From NCBI GenBank assembly GCA_900114885.1, contig FOUN01000004.1:170783-234782 (forward strand): a stretch of DNA of 64,000 nucleotides, written 5' to 3'. This document shows, one piece after another, positions 20,693 through 30,419 of the stretch. The notes beneath the pieces are model-generated. The model was not told the DNA's origin, ran no database searches, and saw only the letters and a program-made list of their open reading frames with translations. Made by a program: the position numbers and the translations under genes. Numbering within the stretch: position 1 is the first letter of the stretch; the number at the start of each line of letters is the position of its first letter. The DNA is from Psychrobacillus psychrodurans. Its GTDB lineage: Bacteria > Bacillota > Bacilli > Bacillales_A > Planococcaceae.

Positions 20693-22219
20693 TTAGGAGT
20701 CGAAAAGGGGCAAAAATTGCATAAGTTCGTTAATATATTTAGTCAGTGTATTTGTTGTGATGCCATATTGCTCTGCATAATATTTTTTGGTTACATTTTT
20801 AGATCGAGATGATTCAAACATATACTCCGTTGCTGCTGCTAATGCACGTGGATTTTTGAATCCATAGGCTTTCTCTAAGCCACGTTCTACTAGAACAAAC
20901 CACATTTGAAATAGAAATGTATCTTCATGCTCTAAAGGCTTATATTTATCATACAATAGGTCTGTTGCTGCAATAACACGTAAAAAAGCTTTCTCTGCAG
21001 GAGACTTTTCATCAAAATCATGTCCTAAAGAATTAGCAAGGAATAGTTTCTCCATCGTTGTTAGATCATCTACAACAATCCATTTAGGATGGGAAATAAT
21101 TTCTTGACGATGCTTAGACTTTCCTAATAAGTAAAATCCATAAATACGTTCACTCACATGCTTATGCTCTATCTTTTCTAAAATATATTCCTTTTGAATT
21201 TTAGAAGCAGCTTCATCAGATTCACTTTTTACTGGTAGCCACGGTTCAAATCCAGCTTTTTCCGGATCTAGCTTCAATAGTGCTTTCCAAGCATTTTTAG
21301 CTATCTCTTCATGCCCAGAAAAATAAGCCGAATGGGAAAGCCAAAAATAAAATCCTGGATCACCTTCAAAACCTTTTCGTTGTAAACTTCTAAGCCACTT
21401 AAATGCTTGTTCATATTTGCCTATTAACGCAAATGTCGCACCTAACTTATAGCGATGTTCAACAAAATAAGGGTTTATCTTGGTTAGTAATCCTACGATT
21501 TCTTCCAGCTCTTCTTCATTTTTTTCATAGTAATGAATCACAGCTAAATTGCATAGTGCGTGGATATTTCCTCTATTTTCATTGAGTACATCATGTAGCA
21601 AAGCCTTTGCCTGTTCTTCTTCGCCAATATAAAAATAAGCAAGTGCCAAATTATTGAATGCTGCCCAAAAATCTGGATGGTCCACTACGATGGATTCTAA
21701 TAATTCTACCGCCTCAGCAAACTTACCTTGCTCCATCAATCGTCTCGATTTTTCTTGTAAAAACAGCGCTTCACCAGATGGCGTATCTACCTGAAGTGAT
21801 ACCACATCCTCTTGCTCCGTGAAGTCTACAATCTCCATTGCTTCTTCCGTGTATTCCCCTTGGATATCCATCTCCAAATACATTTGGGCGAATTTGTTCG
21901 CTTCAACAAAATTGCCTAGATGGGCATTTACCTCCGCCAAAAAGAATACAATTTCTGATTCGTTATGGTCAATTGCATGGGCACTTCTCAAAAGCTCATG
22001 CGCTAGTTCAAAATTATCTATTTCCATTTGTAATATCGCATACTGTAGTAATATCATGGGATCATTTGGACTTAGTTCTGCTGCTCGTTTTAAATATTTA
22101 TGTGCTTTTTCATATTGTTCTTTTTGTAGTTCATCTAAAGCTTTTTTATAGTAGTATTCACCCGTAGGTAAAAACGAAATTATATTTTCTCTAAGAACTT
22201 TTTTACTTTTTTTATTCAA
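20693..22219 (-). CDS. Tetratricopeptide-repeat protein (YvcD-like position)
   Basis: A 508-residue protein rich in TPR helices, including YEKAHKYLKRAAELSPNDPMI near residue 35, FELAHELLRSAHAIDHNE, FAEAVELLESIVVDHPDF and EQAKALLHDVLNENRGN. TPR scaffolds mediate protein contacts. The last 150 residues have no repeats and end YGITTNTLTKYINELMQFL, perhaps a helix-turn-helix-like segment. It starts with TTG after CGGAGG. Location next to trxB and hisIE matches Bacillus gene order; function is unknown. Confidence 0.85.
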   Translation of the reverse strand: MNKKSKKVLRENIISFLPTGEYYYKKALDELQKEQYEKAHKYLKRAAELSPNDPMILLQYAILQMEIDNFELAHELLRSAHAIDHNESEIVFFLAEVNAHLGNFVEANKFAQMYLEMDIQGEYTEEAMEIVDFTEQEDVVSLQVDTPSGEALFLQEKSRRLMEQGKFAEAVELLESIVVDHPDFWAAFNNLALAYFYIGEEEQAKALLHDVLNENRGNIHALCNLAVIHYYEKNEEELEEIVGLLTKINPYFVEHRYKLGATFALIGKYEQAFKWLRSLQRKGFEGDPGFYFWLSHSAYFSGHEEIAKNAWKALLKLDPEKAGFEPWLPVKSESDEAASKIQKEYILEKIEHKHVSERIYGFYLLGKSKHRQEIISHPKWIVVDDLTTMEKLFLANSLGHDFDEKSPAEKAFLRVIAATDLLYDKYKPLEHEDTFLFQMWFVLVERGLEKAYGFKNPRALAAATEYMFESSRSKNVTKKYYAEQYGITTNTLTKYINELMQFLPLFDS

Positions 22220-22235
22220 TATAATCCTCCGAAAA

Positions 22236-22272
22236 ATAATAAGGAACGTTTAAAAAAACGTCCCTTATTAGT
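22236..22272 (-). terminator. Terminator of the histidine operon
   Basis: On the minus strand AATAAGGGACGTTT and AAACGTTCCTTATT pair with one mismatch; a short T-rich stretch follows. Confidence 0.75.
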
Positions 22273-22297
22273 ATATCCTTCAGTATACCACATATAT

Positions 22298-22924
22298 TTA
22301 CTTTTTATCTGCTTTGGCATCATGTCTTTTTTGCAGTACTTGCAGTAGATCATAGAAGCTTACTTGTTGGTTTTGTAGAAGAACTAACAGATGATAAAGA
22401 AGATCTGCTGCTTCCCATTTCAACTCTTCCCCATCATTATTTTTGGAAGCGATGATAACTTCGGATGCTTCTTCTCCAACTTTCTTACAAATTTTATCTA
22501 CACCTTTCTCAAACAGGTACGTCGTATATGCACCTTCTGGCATAGACTGCTGTCTTTCTTCTATAGTATTGATGAGATTTGTTATTGTATTATATCCTAC
22601 GATGTCATCCAGTTTTTCTAATGTATTATGAAAACATGTATCTTCTCCAGTATGGCATGCTGGACCTGTTGGTAGTACCTCTACTACTAATGCATCCGAA
22701 TCGCAATCTGACTTAATAGAAACTACCTTTTGAGTATTCCCAGAGGTTTCCCCTTTATGCCAAAGTTGTTGTCTACTACGGCTAAAAAACCAAGTTTCTC
22801 CAGTTTCGACTGTTTTTGCATAGGCTACCTCGTTCATGTAAGCAAGTGTTAACACTTCTCTTGTAATGGCATGCTGTACGATTACAGGTATTAAGCCTTT
22901 TTCATCATAAGTTAAATTAGTCAT
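22298..22924 (-). CDS. hisIE: Phosphoribosyl-AMP cyclohydrolase / phosphoribosyl-ATP pyrophosphatase fusion
   Basis: A 208-residue bifunctional enzyme for histidine steps 2 and 3. HisI part (1-115) has [19 protein letters not shown] and the metal residues in DCDSDALV and CHTGEDTCF. HisE part (about 118-205) has [29 protein letters not shown] and [12 protein letters not shown]. Last gene of the operon. In Bacillus hisF would lie directly upstream; here hisA does, 47 bp away. Confidence 0.95.
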   Translation of the reverse strand: MTNLTYDEKGLIPVIVQHAITREVLTLAYMNEVAYAKTVETGETWFFSRSRQQLWHKGETSGNTQKVVSIKSDCDSDALVVEVLPTGPACHTGEDTCFHNTLEKLDDIVGYNTITNLINTIEERQQSMPEGAYTTYLFEKGVDKICKKVGEEASEVIIASKNNDGEELKWEAADLLYHLLVLLQNQQVSFYDLLQVLQKRHDAKADKK

Positions 22925-22971
22925 AATTGTTCTACTCCTCTTTCATTCGAAGTATACGAATGCATGTGTAC

Positions 22972-23712
22972 TTATTTGGCCGCTTCTTGTAGAGCTTCAG
23001 TTAGAGTAAATCGTTCATTGTACAATGCTTTACCCGTAATAACACCAGCAACAGTCGTCGTTTGCGCTAATTTAGCTACTGCTGTAATATCATCTAAGGA
23101 ACTTATTCCACCCGATACAATAACAGATAGTCCAGTTTCTTCTGCTAGATCTTTATTTGCCACTAAGTTTGGACCTTGAAGCGTTCCATCTGTTGCAATG
23201 TCCGTAAAAATTACGTGCTTAGCACCTTTGGAAGCAAAATACTGTCCTACTTCGACGGCAGATTGTGTGGAGGTTTCTAGCCATCCATGTGTAGCCACCA
23301 TTCCATCCTTTGCATCAAGTCCGATGACAATTCTATCACCGCCGAATTCTTCTATTAACCCCACTACTAATTCTGGTTGTGAAATAGCAAGACTTCCTAT
23401 AATTACACGATTTACATCGTTATTCAAATAAAATTGAACATCATCCTTCGTACGAATTCCTCCACCAATTTGCACATTAACTGGCAGCTCCTTGGCGATA
23501 CGAATAACTTCATCAGCATGGATTTTCTCACCGTCTTTTGCACCGTCTAAATCTACTAGATGTATCCAAGTTGCCCCTTCATCCGCAAATTTTTTAGCCA
23601 TCTCGAATGGAGAATCGCCATAAACGGTTTCTTGCTCATAATCCCCTTGATACAGGCGGACGCATTTCCCACCTTTCATATCGATTGCTGGGTAAACTTG
23701 AATGGACGTCAT
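22972..23712 (-). CDS. hisA: HisA, ProFAR isomerase
   Basis: Isomerises ProFAR to PRFAR in histidine synthesis. A 246-residue TIM barrel with PAIDMKGGKCVRLYQGD (catalytic Asp), HLVDLDGAKDG, VQIGGGIRTKDDV, IFTDIATDGTLQGPN and VSGGISSLDD phosphate-binding loops. Its substrate-binding Arg/Lys-rich start and Asp pair fit HisA rather than HisF. It lies 15 bp after hisB, where hisH would normally intervene. Confidence 0.95.
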   Translation of the reverse strand: MTSIQVYPAIDMKGGKCVRLYQGDYEQETVYGDSPFEMAKKFADEGATWIHLVDLDGAKDGEKIHADEVIRIAKELPVNVQIGGGIRTKDDVQFYLNNDVNRVIIGSLAISQPELVVGLIEEFGGDRIVIGLDAKDGMVATHGWLETSTQSAVEVGQYFASKGAKHVIFTDIATDGTLQGPNLVANKDLAEETGLSVIVSGGISSLDDITAVAKLAQTTTVAGVITGKALYNERFTLTEALQEAAK

Positions 23713-23727
23713 ATTATTCTCTCCTTC

Positions 23728-24324
23728 TTATGTAAGTAGACCTTTTGTAGAAGGAACGCCCTTCACTCGATCGTCTTTTGTAATAGCTTCATCAATCGCT
23801 CGAGCTAACGCTTTGAAGATCGCTTCGATCATATGATGTGTGTTTGCTCCATAATGAACGATGACATGGACATTCATACGTGCTTCCAATGCAAATTTCC
23901 AGAGGAACTCATGTACAAGCTCAGTATCAAAACTACCAACTTTTTGAGTTGGGAATTGTGCACGGAACTCTAAATGCGGACGATTTGAAATATCTATTAC
24001 TACTTGCGCTAGTGCATCATCCATTGGTACAAAAGCATTTCCGTAGCGTTTAATACCTATTTTATCTCCTAATGCTTGTTTCACTGCTTGCCCTAGAACA
24101 ATTCCGATGTCTTCAGTCGTATGGTGATCATCGATATATGTATCTCCCTTAGCTTTAATAGAAGCATCAAATAAACCATGCTTAGTAAATAAGTCCAGCA
24201 TATGATCCATAAAAGGGACACCTGTATCTATTTCCGCTTTTCCTTCACCATCTAAGTCTATTTCAATCCATACTTTTGTTTCATTCGTCATTCTTTCTAT
24301 TTTCGCTGCTCTCTTAATTGTCAT
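23728..24324 (-). CDS. hisB: Imidazoleglycerol-phosphate dehydratase
   Basis: Dehydrates imidazole glycerol phosphate, the product of the HisH-HisF synthase. At 198 residues it has VPFMDHMLDLFTKHG, HHTTEDIGIVLGQA and HHMIEAIFKALARA, carrying the metal-binding His/Glu residues. It overlaps the end of hisD by 4 bp. Confidence 0.96.
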   Translation of the reverse strand: MTIKRAAKIERMTNETKVWIEIDLDGEGKAEIDTGVPFMDHMLDLFTKHGLFDASIKAKGDTYIDDHHTTEDIGIVLGQAVKQALGDKIGIKRYGNAFVPMDDALAQVVIDISNRPHLEFRAQFPTQKVGSFDTELVHEFLWKFALEARMNVHVIVHYGANTHHMIEAIFKALARAIDEAITKDDRVKGVPSTKGLLT

Positions 24325-25604
24325 TTTGAATCCTCCTTTTTCCAGCTCCTCGACTCTACAGACCTAGCATGTCCTTCTAAGTGCTCTAGTCTAGCTAAGC
24401 GGGCAATTTTAGGATATTGCTCCTCCCACATTTCTTTGGAATAGAACACAACACTTGTTTTCTTCACGAAATCATCCACACATAACCCACTTGAAAATCT
24501 TGCCGTGCTATTTGTCGGTAGTACATGATTCGTACCAGCAAAGTAATCTCCTACTGGTTCACTACTGAATCTCCCAATGAAAATAGCTCCTGCATGCTTA
24601 ATCTTTTTACTTAGTTCTTCGGGTTTCTCTGTAATAATTTCCAAATGTTCCGGTGCTAGTTCATTCACTGCAGCTACCGCTTGTTCCATGGATTCAGCGA
24701 TATAAATACACCCAAAGTTTTCGATCGAACTGCGAGCAATATCTTCTCTAGGAAGAAGCTTTAATTGTTTTTCTACTTCTATTGACACTTGCTCTGCAAG
24801 GGATGTACTCGTTGTGATTAATACGGAACTTGCAAATCGATCATGCTCAGCTTGAGCAAGAAGGTCAGCCGCTAGTTCATCCGCATAGGCTGTATCATCT
24901 GCAATAATCGCTATTTCACTAGGACCCGCTATCATATCGATTGCTACCCTGCCAAATACTTCTCTTTTGGCAAGTGCTACAAAACTATTACCTGGTCCTG
25001 TTATTTTATCTACCGCTATAATTGTTTCAGTACCGTAGGCAAGAGCCGCAATTGCTTGTGCACCACCAACCTTATATATTTCTGTAATGCCAGCAATACG
25101 TGCTGCTACTAATACAGAATCAGGTAGATTCCCTTCCATATTTGGTGGTGATACTATGACCACTCTTTCTACCCCAGCTACAATTGCAGGAATAGCGTTC
25201 ATTAATACTGAAGAGGGATAAGCCGCTGTTCCACCCGGCACATATAAACCTACCGCATCTAGTGGTGAAATTTTATATTGAATATATGAGTTTTTAGCTA
25301 ATGGAAAGTCTATTTGACTGCGAGCCTGCTCTGTATGAAATGCTCTAATATTAGCTGCAGCCTCTTCTAAATCTCCTATCAATTGTTTATCAAACTTAGC
25401 GTATGCTTCATCCACTTCTTCTTTGGATACTTTAAGTGACTCCAGTTTGGCACCATCCCATTTTTCCGTGTAACGAAGAAGGGCTTCATCTCCGTTCTGG
25501 CGTACATCCGCAATTACCTCACGAACAGTAATTAAATAATCTGGATCTGGTTGTTCAACGGAACGCAGTAATGAAATTGTATCTGTAAGCTTTTCTATTT
25601 TCAT
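24321..25604 (-). CDS. hisD: Histidinol dehydrogenase
   Basis: Catalyses the last two oxidations to histidine, Zn- and NAD-dependent. The 427-residue protein has PGGTAAYPSSVLMN, VGGAQAIAALAYGT, KITGPGNSFVALAKR, AGPSEIAIIAD, LLAQAEHD and GDYFAGTNHVLPT. In the operon it follows hisG with an 8-bp gap and couples to hisB. Confidence 0.97.
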   Translation of the reverse strand: MKIEKLTDTISLLRSVEQPDPDYLITVREVIADVRQNGDEALLRYTEKWDGAKLESLKVSKEEVDEAYAKFDKQLIGDLEEAAANIRAFHTEQARSQIDFPLAKNSYIQYKISPLDAVGLYVPGGTAAYPSSVLMNAIPAIVAGVERVVIVSPPNMEGNLPDSVLVAARIAGITEIYKVGGAQAIAALAYGTETIIAVDKITGPGNSFVALAKREVFGRVAIDMIAGPSEIAIIADDTAYADELAADLLAQAEHDRFASSVLITTSTSLAEQVSIEVEKQLKLLPREDIARSSIENFGCIYIAESMEQAVAAVNELAPEHLEIITEKPEELSKKIKHAGAIFIGRFSSEPVGDYFAGTNHVLPTNSTARFSSGLCVDDFVKKTSVVFYSKEMWEEQYPKIARLARLEHLEGHARSVESRSWKKEDSK

Positions 25605-25612
25605 AGGATTCC

Positions 25613-26242
25613 CTACCTTTTGTTCAATTCATTTTTTAATTGTGCAACGAAAATATTGATTCGCTCACTTTTCACTCGATAGCTTACAGGATTGACGATC
25701 AATCGAGATGAGATAGAAACAATCTTTTCATATTCAACTAAGCCATTTTCCTTAAGTGTCTGTCCAGTGGAAACAATATCTACAATACGATCCGCAAGAC
25801 CAATCATTGGTGCGAGTTCAATTGAGCCATTCAACTCAATGATTTCCACTTGCTCTCCTTTTTCCTTGTAGAAGTTTGTAGCAATTCTTGGATACTTTGT
25901 TGCAACACGCGGAGCAATCTCATTCATTTTCGTGTTCGGAATGCCAGCAGTTGCTATATAACAATTACTAATATGTAAATCCAATAACTCATGGACATCG
26001 CGGTGCTGCTCCAATAAAACATCCTTTCCCGCAATACCGATGTCCGCTACACCATGTTCCACATATACAGGAACATCCATCGGTTTTGCCAATATGAATT
26101 GAATGCGTTCATCTGGAGCCTCAACGATTAACTTTCTCGAATCACTAATCTCTGCAGGCAAGTTAAATCCCGCTTGCACAAATAATTTATATGCTTCTTC
26201 AAAAATACGACCTTTTGGCATTGCAATTGTTAACTCATTCAC
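25613..26242 (-). CDS. hisG: ATP phosphoribosyltransferase, short form
   Basis: First enzyme of histidine synthesis. At 209 residues this is the short form, which needs HisZ as regulatory partner. Motifs: [14 protein letters not shown] at the N-terminus, [10 protein letters not shown] near 60, and [16 protein letters not shown] near 155 for phosphoribosyl diphosphate. I start at GTG 26242 with GAAGGTGG 8 nt upstream; the frame further upstream lies inside hisZ. Overlap with hisZ is 8 bp. Confidence 0.95.
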   Translation of the reverse strand: MNELTIAMPKGRIFEEAYKLFVQAGFNLPAEISDSRKLIVEAPDERIQFILAKPMDVPVYVEHGVADIGIAGKDVLLEQHRDVHELLDLHISNCYIATAGIPNTKMNEIAPRVATKYPRIATNFYKEKGEQVEIIELNGSIELAPMIGLADRIVDIVSTGQTLKENGLVEYEKIVSISSRLIVNPVSYRVKSERINIFVAQLKNELNKR

Positions 26243-27413
26243 GTAAAGAACCACCTTCGGACACGATAACCACTTCATCGAATATTTGTTTAAACGCTTC
26301 TAGATCATTTACACTTTCTATGTATTGCAATGTCACGTATTCCGATGCATTCCTTCTAGCTTCCGCTAATACATTCGCTTTAGAAAAGGACCCTTTATCA
26401 AATAAAAGAAGTGTATGTTTTTCCTTTATTATTTGTTTCGGTAATACCTCCAATAATCTATCTACTCTAATTCCAAATCCAGTAGCACCAACTTTTTCAT
26501 CGAATTTTTTAAATAGCTCATCGTATCGTCCACCATTCCCAATGGAGAATCCACTTCCTGCAGCGTGAATTTCAAACAGCATACCAGTGTAATAGCTCAT
26601 ATGACTCGCTAATGAAAAATCGAACGATACAATCGAAAAGTCATTCAATTGGAATTCTAATAAATTTTGAAGTTCTTCCACCTGATCAATTAGGTATTGT
26701 TGGTCGTCATTAAGGAACTGTCGGAAATCCGTAAATGTATTAGACTCTATTGTATAATCTATTATTTTCATAAGACGTTCTTTTTGTTCTTCTAATAAGT
26801 TCATGCTTTCTAACTTTTGTGAGAAACCTACTAAATTTTTCTCTACTAATAATTGTCTTAGCATTTCTACCTGTTTCGTATTATCTGTGTTGTTTGTTAA
26901 GAAAGCAGTTAGGATTTCAGCATGTCCAATTGTAATTTGGAAGCTTTCTACCCCTAAAGCCTTCAATAGTTCTATCGCAGTATATATTATTTCACTATCT
27001 GCGTATGGGCTAAAATCCCCAACAAGTTCAAGTCCTAGCTGCTCAAACTCTGCCGGTCTCCCACCTTCTCGTTGTTGTGCACGAAATACATCTGCATAGT
27101 ACGCTAATCGTAACGGATTTTTTTCCTTTAATAACTTAGAAGCTGCTATTCTAGCAATCGGAGTCGTCATATCAGGACGCAATACAAGCATCTCGCCTTG
27201 ATTGTCTACTAATTTAAACAAAGAAGACTCATCAATAGCAGAAGCCTTTCCGATTGTTTCAAAATACTCCACGGAAGGCGTTTTTATAAAGTCATACCCT
27301 TTTGTACGTATAAAATCCCTTGCAATCGATCGTATAGATTCTTTTTGTTCGTTTACTTCAGGAAATGAATCTCTCATTCCAAGTGGCTTCTCGAACATTT
27401 GAATTTTGCTCAT
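26235..27413 (-). CDS. hisZ: ATP phosphoribosyltransferase regulatory subunit
   Basis: A 392-residue HisRS-like protein that lacks the anticodon-binding domain and acts as the regulatory subunit of short HisG. Visible blocks: [54 protein letters not shown], and [11 protein letters not shown]. First gene of the operon, preceded by its own promoter. Confidence 0.95.
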   Translation of the reverse strand: MSKIQMFEKPLGMRDSFPEVNEQKESIRSIARDFIRTKGYDFIKTPSVEYFETIGKASAIDESSLFKLVDNQGEMLVLRPDMTTPIARIAASKLLKEKNPLRLAYYADVFRAQQREGGRPAEFEQLGLELVGDFSPYADSEIIYTAIELLKALGVESFQITIGHAEILTAFLTNNTDNTKQVEMLRQLLVEKNLVGFSQKLESMNLLEEQKERLMKIIDYTIESNTFTDFRQFLNDDQQYLIDQVEELQNLLEFQLNDFSIVSFDFSLASHMSYYTGMLFEIHAAGSGFSIGNGGRYDELFKKFDEKVGATGFGIRVDRLLEVLPKQIIKEKHTLLLFDKGSFSKANVLAEARRNASEYVTLQYIESVNDLEAFKQIFDEVVIVSEGGSLRE

Positions 27414-27471
27414 TTGAACACCCCTTAAATTACTTTAACACACTAGAGAACTAATAAGATGAATTAATTGA

Positions 27472-27500
27472 ATTTTATACTATTTTCACCTTTTCGTCAA
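27472..27500 (-). promoter_or_regulatory. Histidine operon promoter
   Basis: On the minus strand TTGACG (27495-27500) and TAAAAT (27472-27477) are 17 bp apart, about 58 bp upstream of the hisZ start. I see no T-box or other riboswitch in the short leader. The far side of this promoter abuts the large 21-bp array. Confidence 0.75.
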
Positions 27501-27529
27501 CATGCCCTTTAACACCTTGGAGATTTTTG

Positions 27530-28216
27530 AATCGCAAGATGGTTGCTCCGAATCGCAAGGTCGATGTCTCAAATCGCAAGTTCAACTCTGCTAATCGCAA
27601 AGTCTCTACTAGGATTTTCTAAATCGCAAGATAATCTCTCCAAACCGCAAGTTCGATGTCTCAAATCGCAAGGTCGATGTTTCAAATCGCAAGTTCAACT
27701 CTGCTAATCGCAAGGTCTCTATCGAGATTTTCTGAATCGCAAGATGGTCGTTCCGAATCGCAAGTTCAACTCTGCTAATCGCAATATGAATCGTGATAAT
27801 CGCAAGGTCTCTACTGGGATTTTTTGAATCGCAAGATAGTCTCTCCGAATCGCAAGGTCGATGTCTCAAATCGCAAGGTTAACTCTGCTAATCGCAAGAT
27901 GAACCGTGATAATCGCAAGGTCTCTACCGGGATTTTCTAAATCGCAAGATAGTCTCTCCAAACCGCAAGTTCGATGTCTCAAATCGCAAGTTCAACTCTG
28001 CTAATCGCAATATAAACCGTGCTAATCGCAAGATCCCTAATGCGAATTTCTGAATCGCAAGATAGTCGCTCCAAACCGCAAATTCGATGTCTCAAATCGC
28101 AAGTTCAACTCCGCTAATCACAATATGAACCGTGATAATCGCAAGTTCTCTACCGAGATTATCTGAATCGCAAGATAGTCACTCCGAATCGCAAGGTCGA
28201 TGTCTCAAATCGCAAG
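27530..28216 (+). repeat. Array 3: 31 AATCGCAA cores, 21-bp period with 29-bp breaks
   Basis: Cores (AATCGCAAG or close variants such as AACCGCAA and AATCACAA) start at 27530, 27551, 27572, 27593, 27622 and onward to 28208. Of 30 intervals, 24 are 21 bp and 6 are 29 bp. A 29-bp interval follows every three or four 21-bp intervals and always holds a segment like CTACCGGGATTTTCTG. The spacers fall into about five recurring types, so the array has a higher-order unit of 113 or 92 bp. No protein is likely: the 29-bp steps break any reading frame. Confidence 0.92.
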
Positions 28217-28263
28217 TTCCCCCCCGCTATTGACTACTTTTCTGGTTGACGATTTTATTTCAT

Positions 28264-28308
28264 CAAAAAAAGCTATCCTTCTTAGTTCAACACTAAGTAG
28301 AATAGCTT
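28264..28308 (-). terminator. Terminator after yvoF
   Basis: On the minus strand AAAAGCTATTCTACTTAG and CTAAGAAGGATAGCTTTT form a long stem with two mismatches and are followed by T residues. Confidence 0.85.
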
Positions 28309-28312
28309 TTCA

Positions 28313-28822
28313 TTATTTTTTATTTCGTTCTAGCATTTGTTCCTTCGTATAAATAATACGCATTGGATTTCCTCCAACAAAGCATCCTTCTGGAACGTCT
28401 GCATTGACGAGTGTTGCTGCAGAAACAATGGCATCATTCCCAATCGTAATACCTGGCAAAATTGTCGTATTTGCCCCTATCAGTACTCGATTACCGATAA
28501 TGACATCTCCAATACGATACTCATCGATCAAATATTCATGTGCAAGAATCGTCGTATTGTACCCAATAATGGAATTGTCACCTACTTTAATACGCTCTGG
28601 GAACATTACATCTACCATTACCATTAAGGCAAAAGACGTTTCTTTGCCAACTTCCATTTTCAGAAAAACACGATAGAAAAAATTTTTCCAGCTTAAAAAA
28701 GGTGAATATCTAGCGGCTTGAATAAAGATAAAGTTCCTCATAACTTTCCAAAATGGAACAGTATCATACACATGCCAAAGCGAGTTTGCCCCTTTTACAG
28801 GATATCGTTCTGTTCTCCTCAT
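28313..28822 (-). CDS. yvoF: Hexapeptide-repeat acyltransferase (YvoF type)
   Basis: A 169-residue left-handed beta-helix protein; hexapeptide units are seen in DNSIIGYNTTILAHEYLI, IGNRVLIGANTTILPGITIGNDAIV and VNADVPEGCFVGGNPMRI. Relatives transfer acetyl or other acyl groups from CoA to sugars or antibiotics; substrate unknown. ATG 28822 overlaps the ppaX stop. Gene order hprK-lgt-yvoD-ppaX-yvoF is that of Bacillus subtilis. Confidence 0.88.
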   Translation of the reverse strand: MRRTERYPVKGANSLWHVYDTVPFWKVMRNFIFIQAARYSPFLSWKNFFYRVFLKMEVGKETSFALMVMVDVMFPERIKVGDNSIIGYNTTILAHEYLIDEYRIGDVIIGNRVLIGANTTILPGITIGNDAIVSAATLVNADVPEGCFVGGNPMRIIYTKEQMLERNKK

Positions 28823-29469
28823 ACACACTGCCCTTTTGCTATATCAAGTAAGTCACTCATTTGATGTAGCATATAAGTAGGATTATAAGTAGACAAGAAT
28901 GCTTCTCCTTTGATGGACCAAGCTACAGCAGCTGTATCAACTCCAGCTCTTTGCCCACCTACGATATCATGAAAATTGTCGCCAATCATAAGCGCATCTT
29001 CCTTATTAGCTCCAATTCTTTGTAATGCTATTTGAATAGGCTCAGGATTAGGCTTTGTATATGTAACATCGTCAAAGCCAACAATTGTATCAAATAATGT
29101 TTCACATTCCATTATTTTTAGACCTCTATCGATCATTTCCCGTCTTTTAGTAGAAACAATTGCCAGTTTATAGCCATCCTTTTTTAGTTGTCGTAATGTT
29201 TCTACGACTCCATCAAATGGAGCTACCATTTGGTCATGGCGTTCCAGATTCCATTTACGATAGGAAGCAGTTAAAGTCTCCGTTAAAGTTGGGTCTATCG
29301 CATCAAATGTTTCAAATAATGGGGGTCCTAAAAACGGTAGGACAGTCTCCCGACTATATTTCCCCGGAAATGTTTCGCCTAAAACATGTAAAAAAGATTC
29401 AATAATTAGTTCGTTCGTATCTAATAATGTTCCATCTAAATCAAAAAGTAGGGCTTTATAGTTCTTCAC
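28819..29469 (-). CDS. ppaX: Pyrophosphatase PpaX, HAD family
   Basis: A 216-residue HAD hydrolase: FDLDGTLLDTN (nucleophile Asp), VSTKR, KPNPEP and MIGDNFHDIVGGQRAG. In Bacillus PpaX removes pyrophosphate released when HPrK/P dephosphorylates P-Ser-HPr, which fits the hprK neighbour. It overlaps both flanking genes. Confidence 0.92.
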   Translation of the reverse strand: MKNYKALLFDLDGTLLDTNELIIESFLHVLGETFPGKYSRETVLPFLGPPLFETFDAIDPTLTETLTASYRKWNLERHDQMVAPFDGVVETLRQLKKDGYKLAIVSTKRREMIDRGLKIMECETLFDTIVGFDDVTYTKPNPEPIQIALQRIGANKEDALMIGDNFHDIVGGQRAGVDTAAVAWSIKGEAFLSTYNPTYMLHQMSDLLDIAKGQCV

Positions 29470-30404
29470 GGGATTACCACTTCCTTATGTTTACTTTGCT
29501 CCGCTTTCCTCCAAACATAAGCAACTACTATCGTTAATATGAAAGCAGTTAGCAATCGTATTAATAATAATGGCCAGATTGGAATTCCCAACGGAACGAA
29601 GATTAAAGTATCCTCGACCACGGCGTGACATGCCACTAAGAAAATAAATGCTAATGTCGCATCCTTTTTACTTACTCCATCCTCTTGCACTGCTTGAATC
29701 ATTACACCTGCTCCATATGCAAGTCCAATCACCAGCCCAGCTACAAGCGTTAGGGAAGCGTTTGGTTTTACACCAATAATTTTCGTAAAAGGAGCTAGTT
29801 TTTCTGAAAACTTTTGTAAATAATTCCGGTCTTTTAAAAACTGAATAATTACCATCAACGGTATGACAATTACCGCTAATTGTATAACGCCGAACGTCGC
29901 CTTTTGTAAGCCAAACAAAATAATTTCTCCCCATCCATCGGGAACTTGCTGACTTACTTGTAGCGCACCATATTTCGCTACCTCTCCTCCACCTTGCCAC
30001 ACGAGGTTAATAATAACTGCAGACAGAATTGCCAAACCAAAGCGAACAACCAATACAACCCATAATTTCACTCCAACTCGAAGGGCGACTCCAGTTTCAA
30101 TGAAAATATTATGAGAAAAGGATAACATCGTCGCTAGTATGAAAACTTCCTTAACTGTCAATTCCAGAGATAGTATCCCTGCTATCCCTGCATATAAATT
30201 TAATGCATTACCTAGCACTAAAGGAATTGCAGCCTCTCCCCGAAGTCCTAATAGCCCCATAAATGGGGAGATGATATCAATAATCCAAGGTAGAACAGGA
30301 GTATATTGCAAAATCACAACGATTAATGTAATTGGGAAAATTACTTTGCTTAATGTCCATGTCGTTTTAAGACCAGCAAACAGTCCATTTTTCAACGTCC
30401 CCAT
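29466..30404 (-). CDS. yvoD: Nucleoside-recognition (Gate) domain membrane protein (YvoD)
   Basis: A 312-residue integral membrane protein with about eight hydrophobic helices and two Gate-like repeats (FPITLIVVILQYTPVLPWIIDIISPFMGLLGL; PLMVIIQFLKDRNYLQKFSEKLAPFTKIIGV). Transport role unproven. It lies in the hprK-lgt operon, 15 bp after lgt, with a weak ribosome site. Confidence 0.85.
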   Translation of the reverse strand: MGTLKNGLFAGLKTTWTLSKVIFPITLIVVILQYTPVLPWIIDIISPFMGLLGLRGEAAIPLVLGNALNLYAGIAGILSLELTVKEVFILATMLSFSHNIFIETGVALRVGVKLWVVLVVRFGLAILSAVIINLVWQGGGEVAKYGALQVSQQVPDGWGEIILFGLQKATFGVIQLAVIVIPLMVIIQFLKDRNYLQKFSEKLAPFTKIIGVKPNASLTLVAGLVIGLAYGAGVMIQAVQEDGVSKKDATLAFIFLVACHAVVEDTLIFVPLGIPIWPLLLIRLLTAFILTIVVAYVWRKAEQSKHKEVVIP

Positions 30405-30419
30405 CTTATCCCAGCTTTC

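Noticed and set aside
27414..27529. T-box or other riboswitch leader for the his operon
   Set aside because: The promoter leaves a leader of under 60 nt, too short, and no T-box sequence is present.
27609..27869. 86-codon minus-strand open frame in the large array with heptad-like LRFETSN repeats
   Set aside because: The 7-residue periodicity simply mirrors the 21-bp DNA repeat. The 29-bp steps shift the frame, there is no ribosome binding site, and the other three arrays have no frame.
27530..28216. CRISPR array
   Set aside because: The conserved part is only 8-9 bp and the period 21 bp, too short for CRISPR repeats and spacers; spacers recur and no cas genes are nearby.
29668..30000. 110-codon frame inside yvoD
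   Set aside because: Same-strand out-of-frame shadow of the well-supported membrane protein.
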